This document shows positions 53,481-60,427 of a stretch of 64,000 bases of DNA, piece after piece; position 1 is the first letter of the stretch, and every line of letters begins with the position of its first letter. Below the pieces are notes generated by a model. The model did not search any database, had not been told where the DNA came from, and worked only from the letters and a program-made list of their open reading frames with translations. Source of the DNA: Nostoc sp. FACHB-892 (GTDB taxonomy: Bacteria > Cyanobacteriota > Cyanobacteriia > Cyanobacteriales > Nostocaceae); NCBI RefSeq assembly GCF_014698795.1, contig NZ_JACJTR010000018.1, forward strand, positions 62,001 through 126,000, written 5' to 3'. The position numbers and the translations under genes were made by a program.

Positions 53481-53815
53481 TATTAAACCCGAAGAACCAC
53501 ACCCCGCCAAAGCTATACTTTGTCTCCCTGCCCCTAATCTGACTTTTCACGGCATCTGGAAAACCTCACTTCTATTTCTCTCTTCCTTTAAGGCTACGGC
53601 GTACATACATCTTCTTGTTGGGCGCAAAATGTGTATTGATCCCCCTAAATCCCCCTTAAGAAGGGGGACTTTGAAAGCTTTTTGCCCCCTTTTTTAAGGG
53701 GGGTTGGGGGGATCAAAAGCCTGTGGCCCAACTCTAGAAGACTTGTGTGTACACCATAGGCTTTTCGAGAGGGGATTAAGGGGGCGACGATAAAAAGCGC
53801 TTAAAGTTATTCTTT
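53481..53815. other. Intergenic repeat-rich region before dnaN end
   Basis: It begins with a block shared with 49523-49555 (TATTAAACCCGAAGAACC...). At about 53640-53715 there is an imperfect inverted repeat, CCCCCTTAAGAAGGGGG and TTTTTTAAGGGGGG, of the common CCCTAAATCCCCC type. No gene is seen. Confidence 0.5.
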
Positions 53816-54979
53816 TTAACTTCTAAGTTGTACAGGCATAGCTAAATAGGTCATTTTCAAACCACCCAATGGTGTAAAAATCACTGGAGTTAAGCTTTGA
53901 TTTAAATGCATTTGAATTTCAGAAGATGGTAACTCTTTCAAGCCTTCCATCAAATATTTAATATTAAAAGCAATTTCAATGTTTTCCCCAGAAATCTGTG
54001 CTGACATTGACTCTCTACCACTGCCCACATCTTGAGCTTCACAAGATAAGGTAATTTCTTGGGCGTCGCTATCAATACTAACCTTAACAATATTATTTTT
54101 CTGATCAGCTAAAACAGCAATCCGTTCTAGAGTGCTGACGAATTGTCGCCGTTCAATTGTCACTTGTCGCTCAAATTGACGCGGAATTAGTTGTCGATAT
54201 GCAGGATATTGCCCTTCTAATGTGCGACTAGTCAAACGTTGATTTTGCCATGCAAACACAACTTGACCTTGATCGAAATATAAAGCTACAGGTTCATCTG
54301 ATGAGGCGCTATGAGCTAGCATTCGTTGGAGTTCACGTAATGCTCTAGCTGGTACTGTCACTTCTAGTTGACTAGTTCCACCCAAAGGACGCTCGTTGCT
54401 AGTTTCTACCACTGCGAGGCGATGTCCGTCGGTAGCTGCAAATTCTAAGGTATCTTGTTTAACTGTTAGATGTACTCCCGTAAGTACTTGCTTGGTTTCA
54501 TCACCACTTGTCGCAAACAATGAACCGCGTAATCCTTCAATTAATGCAGCAGTAGTGAGATGGATTACTTCGGTATTTTCAATTACAGGTAGTTCGGGAA
54601 ATTCTTCAGGCCCCATTGCTCGGACTTGGTAATGTCCACTCTTGGGGGTAAGTGTGACTATTAAACCTTCTGCACCGGGTGTTACACCTGTGAGGGCTGA
54701 TTCATCGTCTAAAGTAATTTCGCCTTCTGGAAGACGAGAGGTGATGTCTACAAGTAACTTAGCAGGAAGTGCGATCGCACCACTTTGCCATACCTCTGCG
54801 TTAAAGCTGGTGCGAATTCCCAAACTGAGATCGAAGGCTGTTAAGCTTACTTGGTTAGTTTCAGCATCCGCTTGCAGCAGCACATTGGCAAGTACTGGAT
54901 GAGTCGGCCGTGAAGGAACTGCACGACTAACGAGTGAGAGGTTTGTACTGAGGTCGCTTTGGGAGCAAACTAATTTCAT
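53816..54979 (-). CDS. dnaN: DNA polymerase III beta subunit (sliding clamp)
   Basis: A 387-residue beta clamp, which forms the dimeric ring that tethers DNA polymerase III. It starts MKLVCSQSDLSTNLSLVSRAVPSRPTHPVLANVLL, contains FATSGDETKQVLTGVHL and VTVPARALRELQRML, and ends GGLKMTYLAMPVQLRS. This covers the three repeated clamp domains (about residues 1-125, 130-255, 260-387). Length is normal. The minus-strand ATG start is at 54979. There is no dnaA neighbour, as is common in cyanobacteria where dnaA and dnaN are separated. Confidence 0.95.
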   Translation of the reverse strand: MKLVCSQSDLSTNLSLVSRAVPSRPTHPVLANVLLQADAETNQVSLTAFDLSLGIRTSFNAEVWQSGAIALPAKLLVDITSRLPEGEITLDDESALTGVTPGAEGLIVTLTPKSGHYQVRAMGPEEFPELPVIENTEVIHLTTAALIEGLRGSLFATSGDETKQVLTGVHLTVKQDTLEFAATDGHRLAVVETSNERPLGGTSQLEVTVPARALRELQRMLAHSASSDEPVALYFDQGQVVFAWQNQRLTSRTLEGQYPAYRQLIPRQFERQVTIERRQFVSTLERIAVLADQKNNIVKVSIDSDAQEITLSCEAQDVGSGRESMSAQISGENIEIAFNIKYLMEGLKELPSSEIQMHLNQSLTPVIFTPLGGLKMTYLAMPVQLRS

Positions 54980-55084
54980 AAGTCAGATTCAGCTGGTGAA
55001 GGATATCGTAACATTCTTATTGTTTATAGGCGATCGCTATTTATTTAATTAGCGTGTAGGCGTAGGCATAGCTAACGAAGTTGC

Positions 55085-55508
55085 TTAAGGGTAGAAAACT
55101 CTTTTAAACGGTTGGTTACGATAGCGCCGATAAATATTAAAATCTTTATCCAGTGTGGCAATTGCAGCGACATTCAGGCGTTCAGAAATTACCACAAGGG
55201 ATAAATCCGAAAAATCTCCTGGTAAATCAGCGTACTGGGCATTCAGTTCAGCAATCCGAGCAAAATCTTGAGACGTAAGCGATTCACACTCGTAGATGCG
55301 ATTTGCTAGGTGGGACAGAAACTCGTTTTGCACCTGCTAGTCAGAGGCTAATAGCCACATCACTTTCAGTGACACAACCTTCACTCGTTACCAATCGACT
55401 GGTACATCCAGCAAAAAACTCAACCACCCGATCATGATGTGAGCCTGCTGAGTCGTAAAAAGCAACCAACAAACCTGTATCTACTAAAATCGTAGGATAA
55501 TAGGTCAT
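55085..55508 (-). pseudogene. Broken PIN-domain toxin (VapC-like) gene
   Basis: From ATG 55508 the translation runs MTYYPTILVDTGLLVAFYDSAGSHHDRVV...VTSEGCVTES, a PIN start with the first acidic residue in LVDTG. The frame then terminates. A one-base shift in the T-run at 55364-55366 restores VMWLLASD, which meets an in-frame TAG (55337-55339) where homologues have Trp. The sequence then continues as QVQNEFLSHLANRIYECESLT...VVISERL, with the late acidic residue in IATLDKDF. Two independent lesions thus inactivate the toxin. It overlaps the antitoxin gene by four bases (ATGA). Confidence 0.82.
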
Positions 55509-55780
55509 GATTCCTGTTGGCGGCTCTGTTGTATCCGTGATGCAATCACCGCTCTCCGAACATCTCGGTCTGATAAATTACCTACTGAGAGCAAATGCTG
55601 GGGAATTCCACCCATGCGCTCTAGAATGCTTTGCTCAGATGGCTGGCTTTGCTCACCATGAGATGTGGAATTTTTCTGATCCTGTCTATCTTTTATGAAT
55701 AGCAAGAAGTCTAGCACTTCTTCCACTAAAGAATCTGAAACCTGCTCAATTTCCTGAATAAGTTGCTCTCTGGCTGTCAT
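55505..55780 (-). CDS. DUF2281-type antitoxin
   Basis: A 91-residue protein with an N-terminal EQLIQEIEQVSDSLVEEVLDFLLFIKDRQ segment typical of small DUF2281 antitoxins, in which this helix pair precedes a toxin-binding tail. The C-terminal part (SILERMGGIPQHLLSVGNLSDRDVRRAVIASRIQ) is similar to tails on other cyanobacterial antitoxins. The stop overlaps the start of the PIN gene (ATGA), the usual TA arrangement. It is intact while its toxin partner is broken, so it may now be an orphan antitoxin or autoregulator. Confidence 0.72.
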   Translation of the reverse strand: MTAREQLIQEIEQVSDSLVEEVLDFLLFIKDRQDQKNSTSHGEQSQPSEQSILERMGGIPQHLLSVGNLSDRDVRRAVIASRIQQSRQQES

Positions 55781-55926
55781 AAATTATCTGTCTCAATACC
55801 AACACGACTTTATTTATCACGTTAACAAGCTTTGAGAGGCAATTTTATCTTAGACAACAGGCAAAAGCGATGTCTACGACGAGCTATGCCTACGCTTCTA
55901 CGGTTCAAGCTGTAAAAGTTTAAACC

Positions 55927-56160
55927 TTTGCAACAAATACTCTTTTATGTATAAGAAAGGCTTAAGTATTTCTTGCAAATGTATAAGTCGTTGCAACAAA
56001 TGCTTAATGCTTTGCAACAAATACTCTTTTATATATAAGAAAGGCTTAAGTATTTCTTGCAAATGTATAAGTCATTGCAGCAATTGTTTAATGCTTTGCA
56101 ACAAATGCTCTTTCATGTATAAGAAAGGCTTAAATCATTGCAGCATTTGTTGTAATGAAC
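55927..56160. repeat. 84-bp tandem repeat, about 2.6 copies
   Basis: The unit starts TTTGCAACAAATACTC at 55927, 56011 and 56095, an exact 84-base period. Copies 1 and 2 differ at only a few positions; copy 3 is truncated by an internal deletion. The core AAGAAAGGCTTAA is in all three. The unit is 28 codons, so frames stay open in more than one register, giving a spurious Cys-rich plus-strand frame. On the minus strand copy 1 reads KHLLQRLIHLQEILKPFLY, an amphipathic pattern, but copy 2 has a stop. Confidence 0.85.
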
Positions 56161-56317
56161 TTATGAATCTATTGACTACCTGAAACTAAAGTTAGTCTAA
56201 GTGAAATTGACTAAAGCTTTAGAAGTATCAGGGCAACTGATTTGCTATATTTTCCCATGACAATCAAAAATATTTTGGTATAAAACAGTACTATCAAACT
56301 AATGGCAGAGATGCATT

Positions 56318-56761
56318 ATGGCACGTCGCAAAAGAAATTCCACCGTTTTAGAACGAGCCGATCGCCGCATTGAAAGTTTACAATCTATCAGCGTAGAACT
56401 TGACTTTGGCGGAGGACTGACTATCCAAGCTTATAATAAGACAATTAACGATCTCCGGTCTAAGCTTGCTGCCTACAACACTGCGTTATCTACCATTGAC
56501 AAACTCACAGATGATGTGAACAACGCAGAACAGGTTGTAATCGCAATGTCAGAAAAAATGTTACTAGGAGTTGGCAGCCGTTACGGTAAAACCAGCCAGG
56601 AATACGAGATGGCGGGTGGTGCTAGACGAGGTAATACTAAAAAGAAGCGAAGCGTAGTAAGCAATTCTAAAGTCACCAATCCTTTAACAGGCGATTCTGT
56701 TCAGCCTTCTTCGGTAAATGGATCTATGAATGGGGTGTCGGGTGCGATGTCAGCTAGCTAA
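56318..56761 (+). CDS. Hypothetical protein with basic tail, 147 aa
   Basis: A 147-residue protein beginning MARRKRNSTVLERADRRIESLQSI, with a helical middle (TINDLRSKLAAYNTALSTIDKLTDDVNNAEQ) predicted as coiled coil. A conserved-looking block MLLGVGSRYGKTSQEYEMAGG follows at about residues 85-106, then a Lys/Arg patch and a Ser/Asn-rich tail. I believe the LGVGSRYGK-x-SxEYEMAGG block recurs in cyanobacterial hypotheticals, but I know no function. It lies about 200 bases upstream of the EACC1-like gene on the same strand, separated by a dispersed palindrome, so it may be a separate unit. ATG start. Confidence 0.7.
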   Translation: MARRKRNSTVLERADRRIESLQSISVELDFGGGLTIQAYNKTINDLRSKLAAYNTALSTIDKLTDDVNNAEQVVIAMSEKMLLGVGSRYGKTSQEYEMAGGARRGNTKKKRSVVSNSKVTNPLTGDSVQPSSVNGSMNGVSGAMSAS

Positions 56762-56834
56762 AATCCAATAGGTTTAGGTCTGTATTGGACTCAACTGAGA
56801 AGCCATATATTATATATATTAGATCGCGCGGTAG

Positions 56835-56855
56835 GGGCACAGCAATGCTGTGCCC
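56835..56855. repeat. Dispersed palindromic repeat, copy 3
   Basis: GGGCACAGCA-A-TGCTGTGCCC, identical in core to copy 2. It is placed between the 147-aa gene and the EACC1-like gene. Confidence 0.8.
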
Positions 56856-56962
56856 TTGCTGACTTTGCAGCCGCGAATCCTCTTTGCCTAATGTAATATC
56901 TGTAGCTCAAAAAACAGTACAATCTATCAGAGACACTGTTAAAACCACTGAGATGCTTCATA

Positions 56963-57148
56963 ATGGCAACCACATCTAATGTTGAGGTGACTATTTCCCT
57001 GTCTGAACTGGGTTTAGACGAAGAAGAGTTGCAAACAGAAGCACAAAATTTGCTCCCACAGATTAAAGATGTGGATGGGGTAGAAGATGCAAGTTTAGTG
57101 CCAGTCACAGAAGCCCCCCAAGATTCAAAGTCTTTCGGGGGTTTTTAG
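56963..57148 (+). CDS. N-terminal half of an EACC1-like protein, ended by in-frame TAG
   Basis: A 61-residue product MATTSNVEVTISLSELGLDEEELQTEAQ...VEDASLVPVTEAP...SFGGF, followed by TAG and then immediately by the next frame in the same register (57149-57358). Joined, they match the layout of EACC1 (effector-associated constant component 1): an N-terminal beta-alpha region with an acidic segment, a hydrophobic helix, then a C-terminal beta-alpha unit. Most homologues I recall are single proteins of about 110-130 residues. The TAG at 57146-57148 is thus a nonsense mutation, a read-through site or a true gene split. EACC1 proteins accompany caspase, trypsin and other conflict-system effectors, matching the downstream gene. 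Confidence 0.68.
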   Translation: MATTSNVEVTISLSELGLDEEELQTEAQNLLPQIKDVDGVEDASLVPVTEAPQDSKSFGGF

Positions 57149-57358
57149 TTGGGGGCATTAAAAGCTGTAGTCAATCCAGCCCTTATCAAACCTTTGTTTG
57201 GGTTTCTGGGTAGAGTATTGGGCAACAAATCAATAAAGGTGGGAATCAAAGCACCTGACGGCAGAGAACTTAACTTAGAAGCCAGTAGTCGAGAGGATTT
57301 GGAATTTGCTCAGAAGCTAGCAGAGGATTTTTTGAATAAGACAAAAGATACAAAATAG
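57149..57358 (+). CDS. C-terminal half of the EACC1-like protein
   Basis: A 69-residue product with a possible TTG start directly after the TAG of the upstream half. It has a hydrophobic helix ALKAVVNPALIKPLFGFLGRVLG, then IKVGIKAPDGRELNLEASSREDLEFAQKLAEDFL, the beta-alpha end of EACC1-like proteins. GGGGG shortly before the TTG might serve as a weak ribosome-binding site. Its stop lies 5 bases before the caspase gene's ATG, so it is in the same operon. Whether it is translated separately, by read-through, or not at all is open. Confidence 0.65.
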   Translation: MGALKAVVNPALIKPLFGFLGRVLGNKSIKVGIKAPDGRELNLEASSREDLEFAQKLAEDFLNKTKDTK

Positions 57359-57363
57359 TAACA

Positions 57364-59457
57364 ATGACTAAGTTTGCACTGCTGATAGGGGTTAGTGAGT
57401 ATGATTATCAGGATAAAGATTTAAAACTACTACCAGCTGCTGTCAAAGATGTTGATGCTATGAGGCGAGTGTTGGTGAACCCAGAAATGGGTGACTTTCC
57501 TGAGTCAAATATTACTGTGCTGAAAAATCCTCAACCACAAGCTGTGAGAGAAGCTATCTTTAACCTTTTCTTCAATCGCCAAAAGCATGATTTGCTGCTG
57601 TTTTATTTTTCTGGTCATGGGATTAAAGATGAAAAAGGGCAACTATACCTATCAACTCGTGAAACTAAAAAACAAAATAGCAAGCTCGTAACGCCCTCCG
57701 CAGTACCAGCTAGTGTTCTGCATGAAAATATTAACGATAGCCGTTCTCTACAACAAGTTATCATCCTAGACTGTTGCTTTAGTGGCGCAATTACCCAAGG
57801 GATGACAGTCAAAAGTGATGGCACTGTAAATGTGCAAGAGCAACTAGGCGGTAAAGGCAGGGCAATTCTTACCTCTTCCACTTCAGCCCAATATTCCTTT
57901 GAGCAAGAAGGCTCAGAACTCTCTATTTACACCCGCTATTTAGTTGAAGGTATTGAAACAGGTGCAGCCGATAAAGATACTGATGGCTGGATTTCCATTG
58001 ATGAACTGCATGAATATGCCAGTACGAAGGTGCAAGAAGCTGCGCCTGCAATGACTCCCAAGTTCTACCCAGTTGAGGAAGGTCATAAGATTTTGTTGGC
58101 AAAGTCGCCAAAGGATGACCCCAAGCTGAAGTATCGCAAAGAAGTGGAAACCCGCGCCAAGAAGTTTGGTAACGGTAAGTTTTCTATATTTGCTTTGCAA
58201 ATGCTGGAATCTAAGCGGATTGATTGGGGACTATCTGAGGATGAAGCAAAAGCAATTCGAGAAGAAGTTTTGCAACCATATCGGGAGTATGAGCGTAAAC
58301 AGGTTCAGTATGAAGAAGCGCTAACTCGTGCAGTCAATGAGGAATATCCTTTTAACGAGGAGGAACTCGAAGAATATCAACAATATCTAGGACTAAGGGA
58401 TGAGGATATTACCTCGATAAAACAACGAGTGCTTGCGCCAAAACAAGCAGAATATGAGCGCCAGCAAGAACTAGAAAGAATACGCCAACGGGAAAGAACC
58501 GAATATCAAAGGCAGCAAGCGGAATTAAAAAAACAAGGAGACAGAGAATCATCTAAAACTATTTCTGTGCCAAAATCCCTCCCAGATATTCAAACTCAGC
58601 CCTTTGAGTTTGAAACCGCTACTATAAATATAAAATCAGGATTGTTTGGCTTGGGGAAAACCTGTGAAGTGAGTCGCAGTCGCAAACGAGCCGAATTTTT
58701 CTCAGAAAATTTGGGTGATGGTGTAGTTCTAGAAATGGTCAAAATTCCTGGTGGACAATTCTTGATGGGTTCCCCAGAAAGTGAGCCAGAACGAACCGAT
58801 TGGGAAAGTCCACAGCGCACTGTTACCGTTCAACCCTTTTTCATGGGTAAATTTCCGATTACACAAAGCCAATGGGTCATTGTAGCTAGACTGAAAAAGG
58901 TAAATATTGATTTAAAAACCTATCCCTCGCGCTTCAAAAGCCCAAGTCGACCTGTTGAACAGGTGTCTTGGGATGATGCAGTTGAGTTTTGTGCCAGATT
59001 GTCTAACAAGACTAGGAAAATTTATCGCTTACCTAGTGAGGCAGAGTGGGAATATGCCTGTCGTGCGGGAACAACTACCCCATTTTATTTTGGTGAGACG
59101 ATTACGACAGACTTAGCCAATTATGATGGTAAATCTATTTATGCTGCTGGGCCAAAGGGTGAATATCGTGGGCAAACAACAGATGTCGGAAAGTTTCCAC
59201 CAAATCCCTTTGGTTTATTTGATATGCATGGTAATATATTCGAATGGTGTCAGGATTCTTGGCACGAAAATTATAATGGAGCGCCAAAAGACGGCGGTGC
59301 TTGGATGAGTGATAATGATCAACGGCTGCTGCATGGTGGTTGTTGGGACTTGGCTCCGAGGCACTGCCGCTCGGCCGATCGTAGCGGGTACGCGCGTGAC
59401 ATTAGGGACGGCGACGTGGGTTTTCGGGTTGTAGTTGCGGCTCCCCTCAGGACTTAG
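57364..59457 (+). CDS. Caspase (peptidase C14) fused to FGE-sulfatase-fold sensor; DGR-type variable tail
   Basis: A 697-residue two-part effector. Residues 1-250 are a C14 caspase/orthocaspase: ALLIGVSEYDY, catalytic His85 in YFSGHG, and the cysteine pair Cys137-Cys138 in LDCCFSG, with Cys138 aligning to the nucleophile. Residues 255-395 are helical and highly charged. Residues 455-697 form an FGE-sulfatase/C-type-lectin-like domain (IPGGQFLMGSPESE, WDDAVEFCARL, YRLPSEAEWEYACRAGT, GLFDMHGNIFEWC). It ends GGCWDLAPRHCRSADRSGYARDIRDGDVGFRVV, the position used as a variable region in DGR target proteins. It follows the EACC1-like gene by 5 bases. Cleavage targets and trigger are unknown; a defence or programmed-death role is inferred. 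Confidence 0.88.
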   Translation: MTKFALLIGVSEYDYQDKDLKLLPAAVKDVDAMRRVLVNPEMGDFPESNITVLKNPQPQAVREAIFNLFFNRQKHDLLLFYFSGHGIKDEKGQLYLSTRETKKQNSKLVTPSAVPASVLHENINDSRSLQQVIILDCCFSGAITQGMTVKSDGTVNVQEQLGGKGRAILTSSTSAQYSFEQEGSELSIYTRYLVEGIETGAADKDTDGWISIDELHEYASTKVQEAAPAMTPKFYPVEEGHKILLAKSPKDDPKLKYRKEVETRAKKFGNGKFSIFALQMLESKRIDWGLSEDEAKAIREEVLQPYREYERKQVQYEEALTRAVNEEYPFNEEELEEYQQYLGLRDEDITSIKQRVLAPKQAEYERQQELERIRQRERTEYQRQQAELKKQGDRESSKTISVPKSLPDIQTQPFEFETATINIKSGLFGLGKTCEVSRSRKRAEFFSENLGDGVVLEMVKIPGGQFLMGSPESEPERTDWESPQRTVTVQPFFMGKFPITQSQWVIVARLKKVNIDLKTYPSRFKSPSRPVEQVSWDDAVEFCARLSNKTRKIYRLPSEAEWEYACRAGTTTPFYFGETITTDLANYDGKSIYAAGPKGEYRGQTTDVGKFPPNPFGLFDMHGNIFEWCQDSWHENYNGAPKDGGAWMSDNDQRLLHGGCWDLAPRHCRSADRSGYARDIRDGDVGFRVVVAAPLRT
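59330..59437 (+). other. Putative diversity-generating retroelement variable region (VR)
   Basis: The last coding ~100 bases differ sharply from the rest of the gene. In 59341-59420 I count 54 of 80 G/C and only 11 adenines, while upstream sequence is near 45% G/C. The framework codons of lectin-fold VRs are present (CW..., CRSA.R, ...VGFRVV). The interspersed codons GAC, CAC, AGC, TAC, ATT, GGC and GAC are those expected from A-to-N mutagenesis of AAC/AAT Asn codons. No template repeat or reverse transcriptase is in the window. Confidence 0.68.
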
Positions 59458-59584
59458 TATCCCTTTACACTCTTGCCCTGTTGCCCTCTTTGCTTTTTTC
59501 TTTTCCCTTCTTCATTTCTCTCGCGCTCTGCGCGCTCAATGCTCAGAGTCAGTCCATATTACTGCATCGTTGCATAATTGGATT

Positions 59585-60163
59585 TTAGACTTGTCCAGCC
59601 GTCAATACTTGGACTGCGGTCACATCCAGCATTGGAACAGTCGCTGACTTAATAATGTCTGTTCCCTGAAATACAGTTTCTTCATACAGTCCATCTACCA
59701 GAGTCAGCAGGGTAATTCTAGCTCTCTGAGCATCAACAATCCAGTATTCAGGGATACCTCGTGCAGCATACTCAGAACGTTTATAGCGGTAGTCTCTATC
59801 CTCATTTACCTTTCCAGGAGAGACGACCTCAACCACTAATGTTGGAGAAGGCATATCTGGAGTGATTGTCGCTCGTCCGCCTGCGATCGCTTCTAGTAAC
59901 TCTTGTGTCAATATCATTAAATCAGGTAGCCGTACACGAGTGCGGTTGCCTATGACCACAAGTTCTGTATCTTTATGGCGAATGAGTTGGATCGGGACAA
60001 ACTTGAGAAACTGTGACAGTAGATAGAGAGAAATTAAGTTATTCCTATCGCTTTCCGGTGGCATTTCAACTAACTCTCCATCCACAAGTTCATAGCGAAC
60101 ATCTGTGCCATCATCATAGACAAGATACTCGTCTAGAGTGAGTTTTTTGATTGCTGTGGCCAT
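59585..60163 (-). CDS. Uma2 family (DUF820) endonuclease-fold protein
   Basis: A 192-residue PD-(D/E)XK-fold protein of the Uma2 family, abundant in cyanobacteria. It shows LTLDEYLVYDDGTDVRYELVDGELVEMPPES, then RLPDLMILTQE (acidic D in the P-D-x-x-[IV] motif), LVVEVVSPGKVNEDRDYRYKRSEYAARGIPEYWIVD (E-V and later K/D), completing the nuclease-like core. Most members are small stand-alone proteins that may spread as selfish genes or serve as nucleases; no substrate is proven. It has an intact frame and an ATG start, and is convergent with the caspase gene. Confidence 0.85.
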   Translation of the reverse strand: MATAIKKLTLDEYLVYDDGTDVRYELVDGELVEMPPESDRNNLISLYLLSQFLKFVPIQLIRHKDTELVVIGNRTRVRLPDLMILTQELLEAIAGGRATITPDMPSPTLVVEVVSPGKVNEDRDYRYKRSEYAARGIPEYWIVDAQRARITLLTLVDGLYEETVFQGTDIIKSATVPMLDVTAVQVLTAGQV

Positions 60164-60427
60164 AGACTTTTTACTTAATCATCACTCTAAACTTAGATTT
60201 TACCTTATTGCTCGGTTAAGCTTAAAAAATAGCTCCAATCTAGATTGGGTTGAAGAACGTAGACCCAACATTTTCATATCAGTCCTCAATTTCATGCCAA
60301 TTTCATTTTGAGATGAAAGACTGGGTATAAGGTGCAGAAAAATCCCCCAAAGCAAAGCTAGCTTTGTTTACCAAAAATTACGATCGCAGTTTTTCTTTGC
60401 ACCCATACTTCAGATTTTCTCATAACG

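Noticed and set aside
55927..56160. CRISPR array
   Set aside because: The period is 84 bases with similarity across the whole unit and no unique spacers. No cas genes are nearby.
55947..56183. Cys-rich 78-residue open frame in the tandem repeat
   Set aside because: The frame is open only because the 84-bp unit is divisible by three. It has no ribosome-binding site, and its Lys-Gly-Leu-Ser-Ile-Ser-Cys repetition follows the DNA repeat, not a protein family.
57364..59457. Genuine sulfatase-maturing formylglycine enzyme
   Set aside because: The fold is FGE-like, but no sulfatase is nearby, the fusion partner is a caspase, and the C-terminus has a variable-region pattern, so a sensor or lectin role is more likely than sulfatase maturation.
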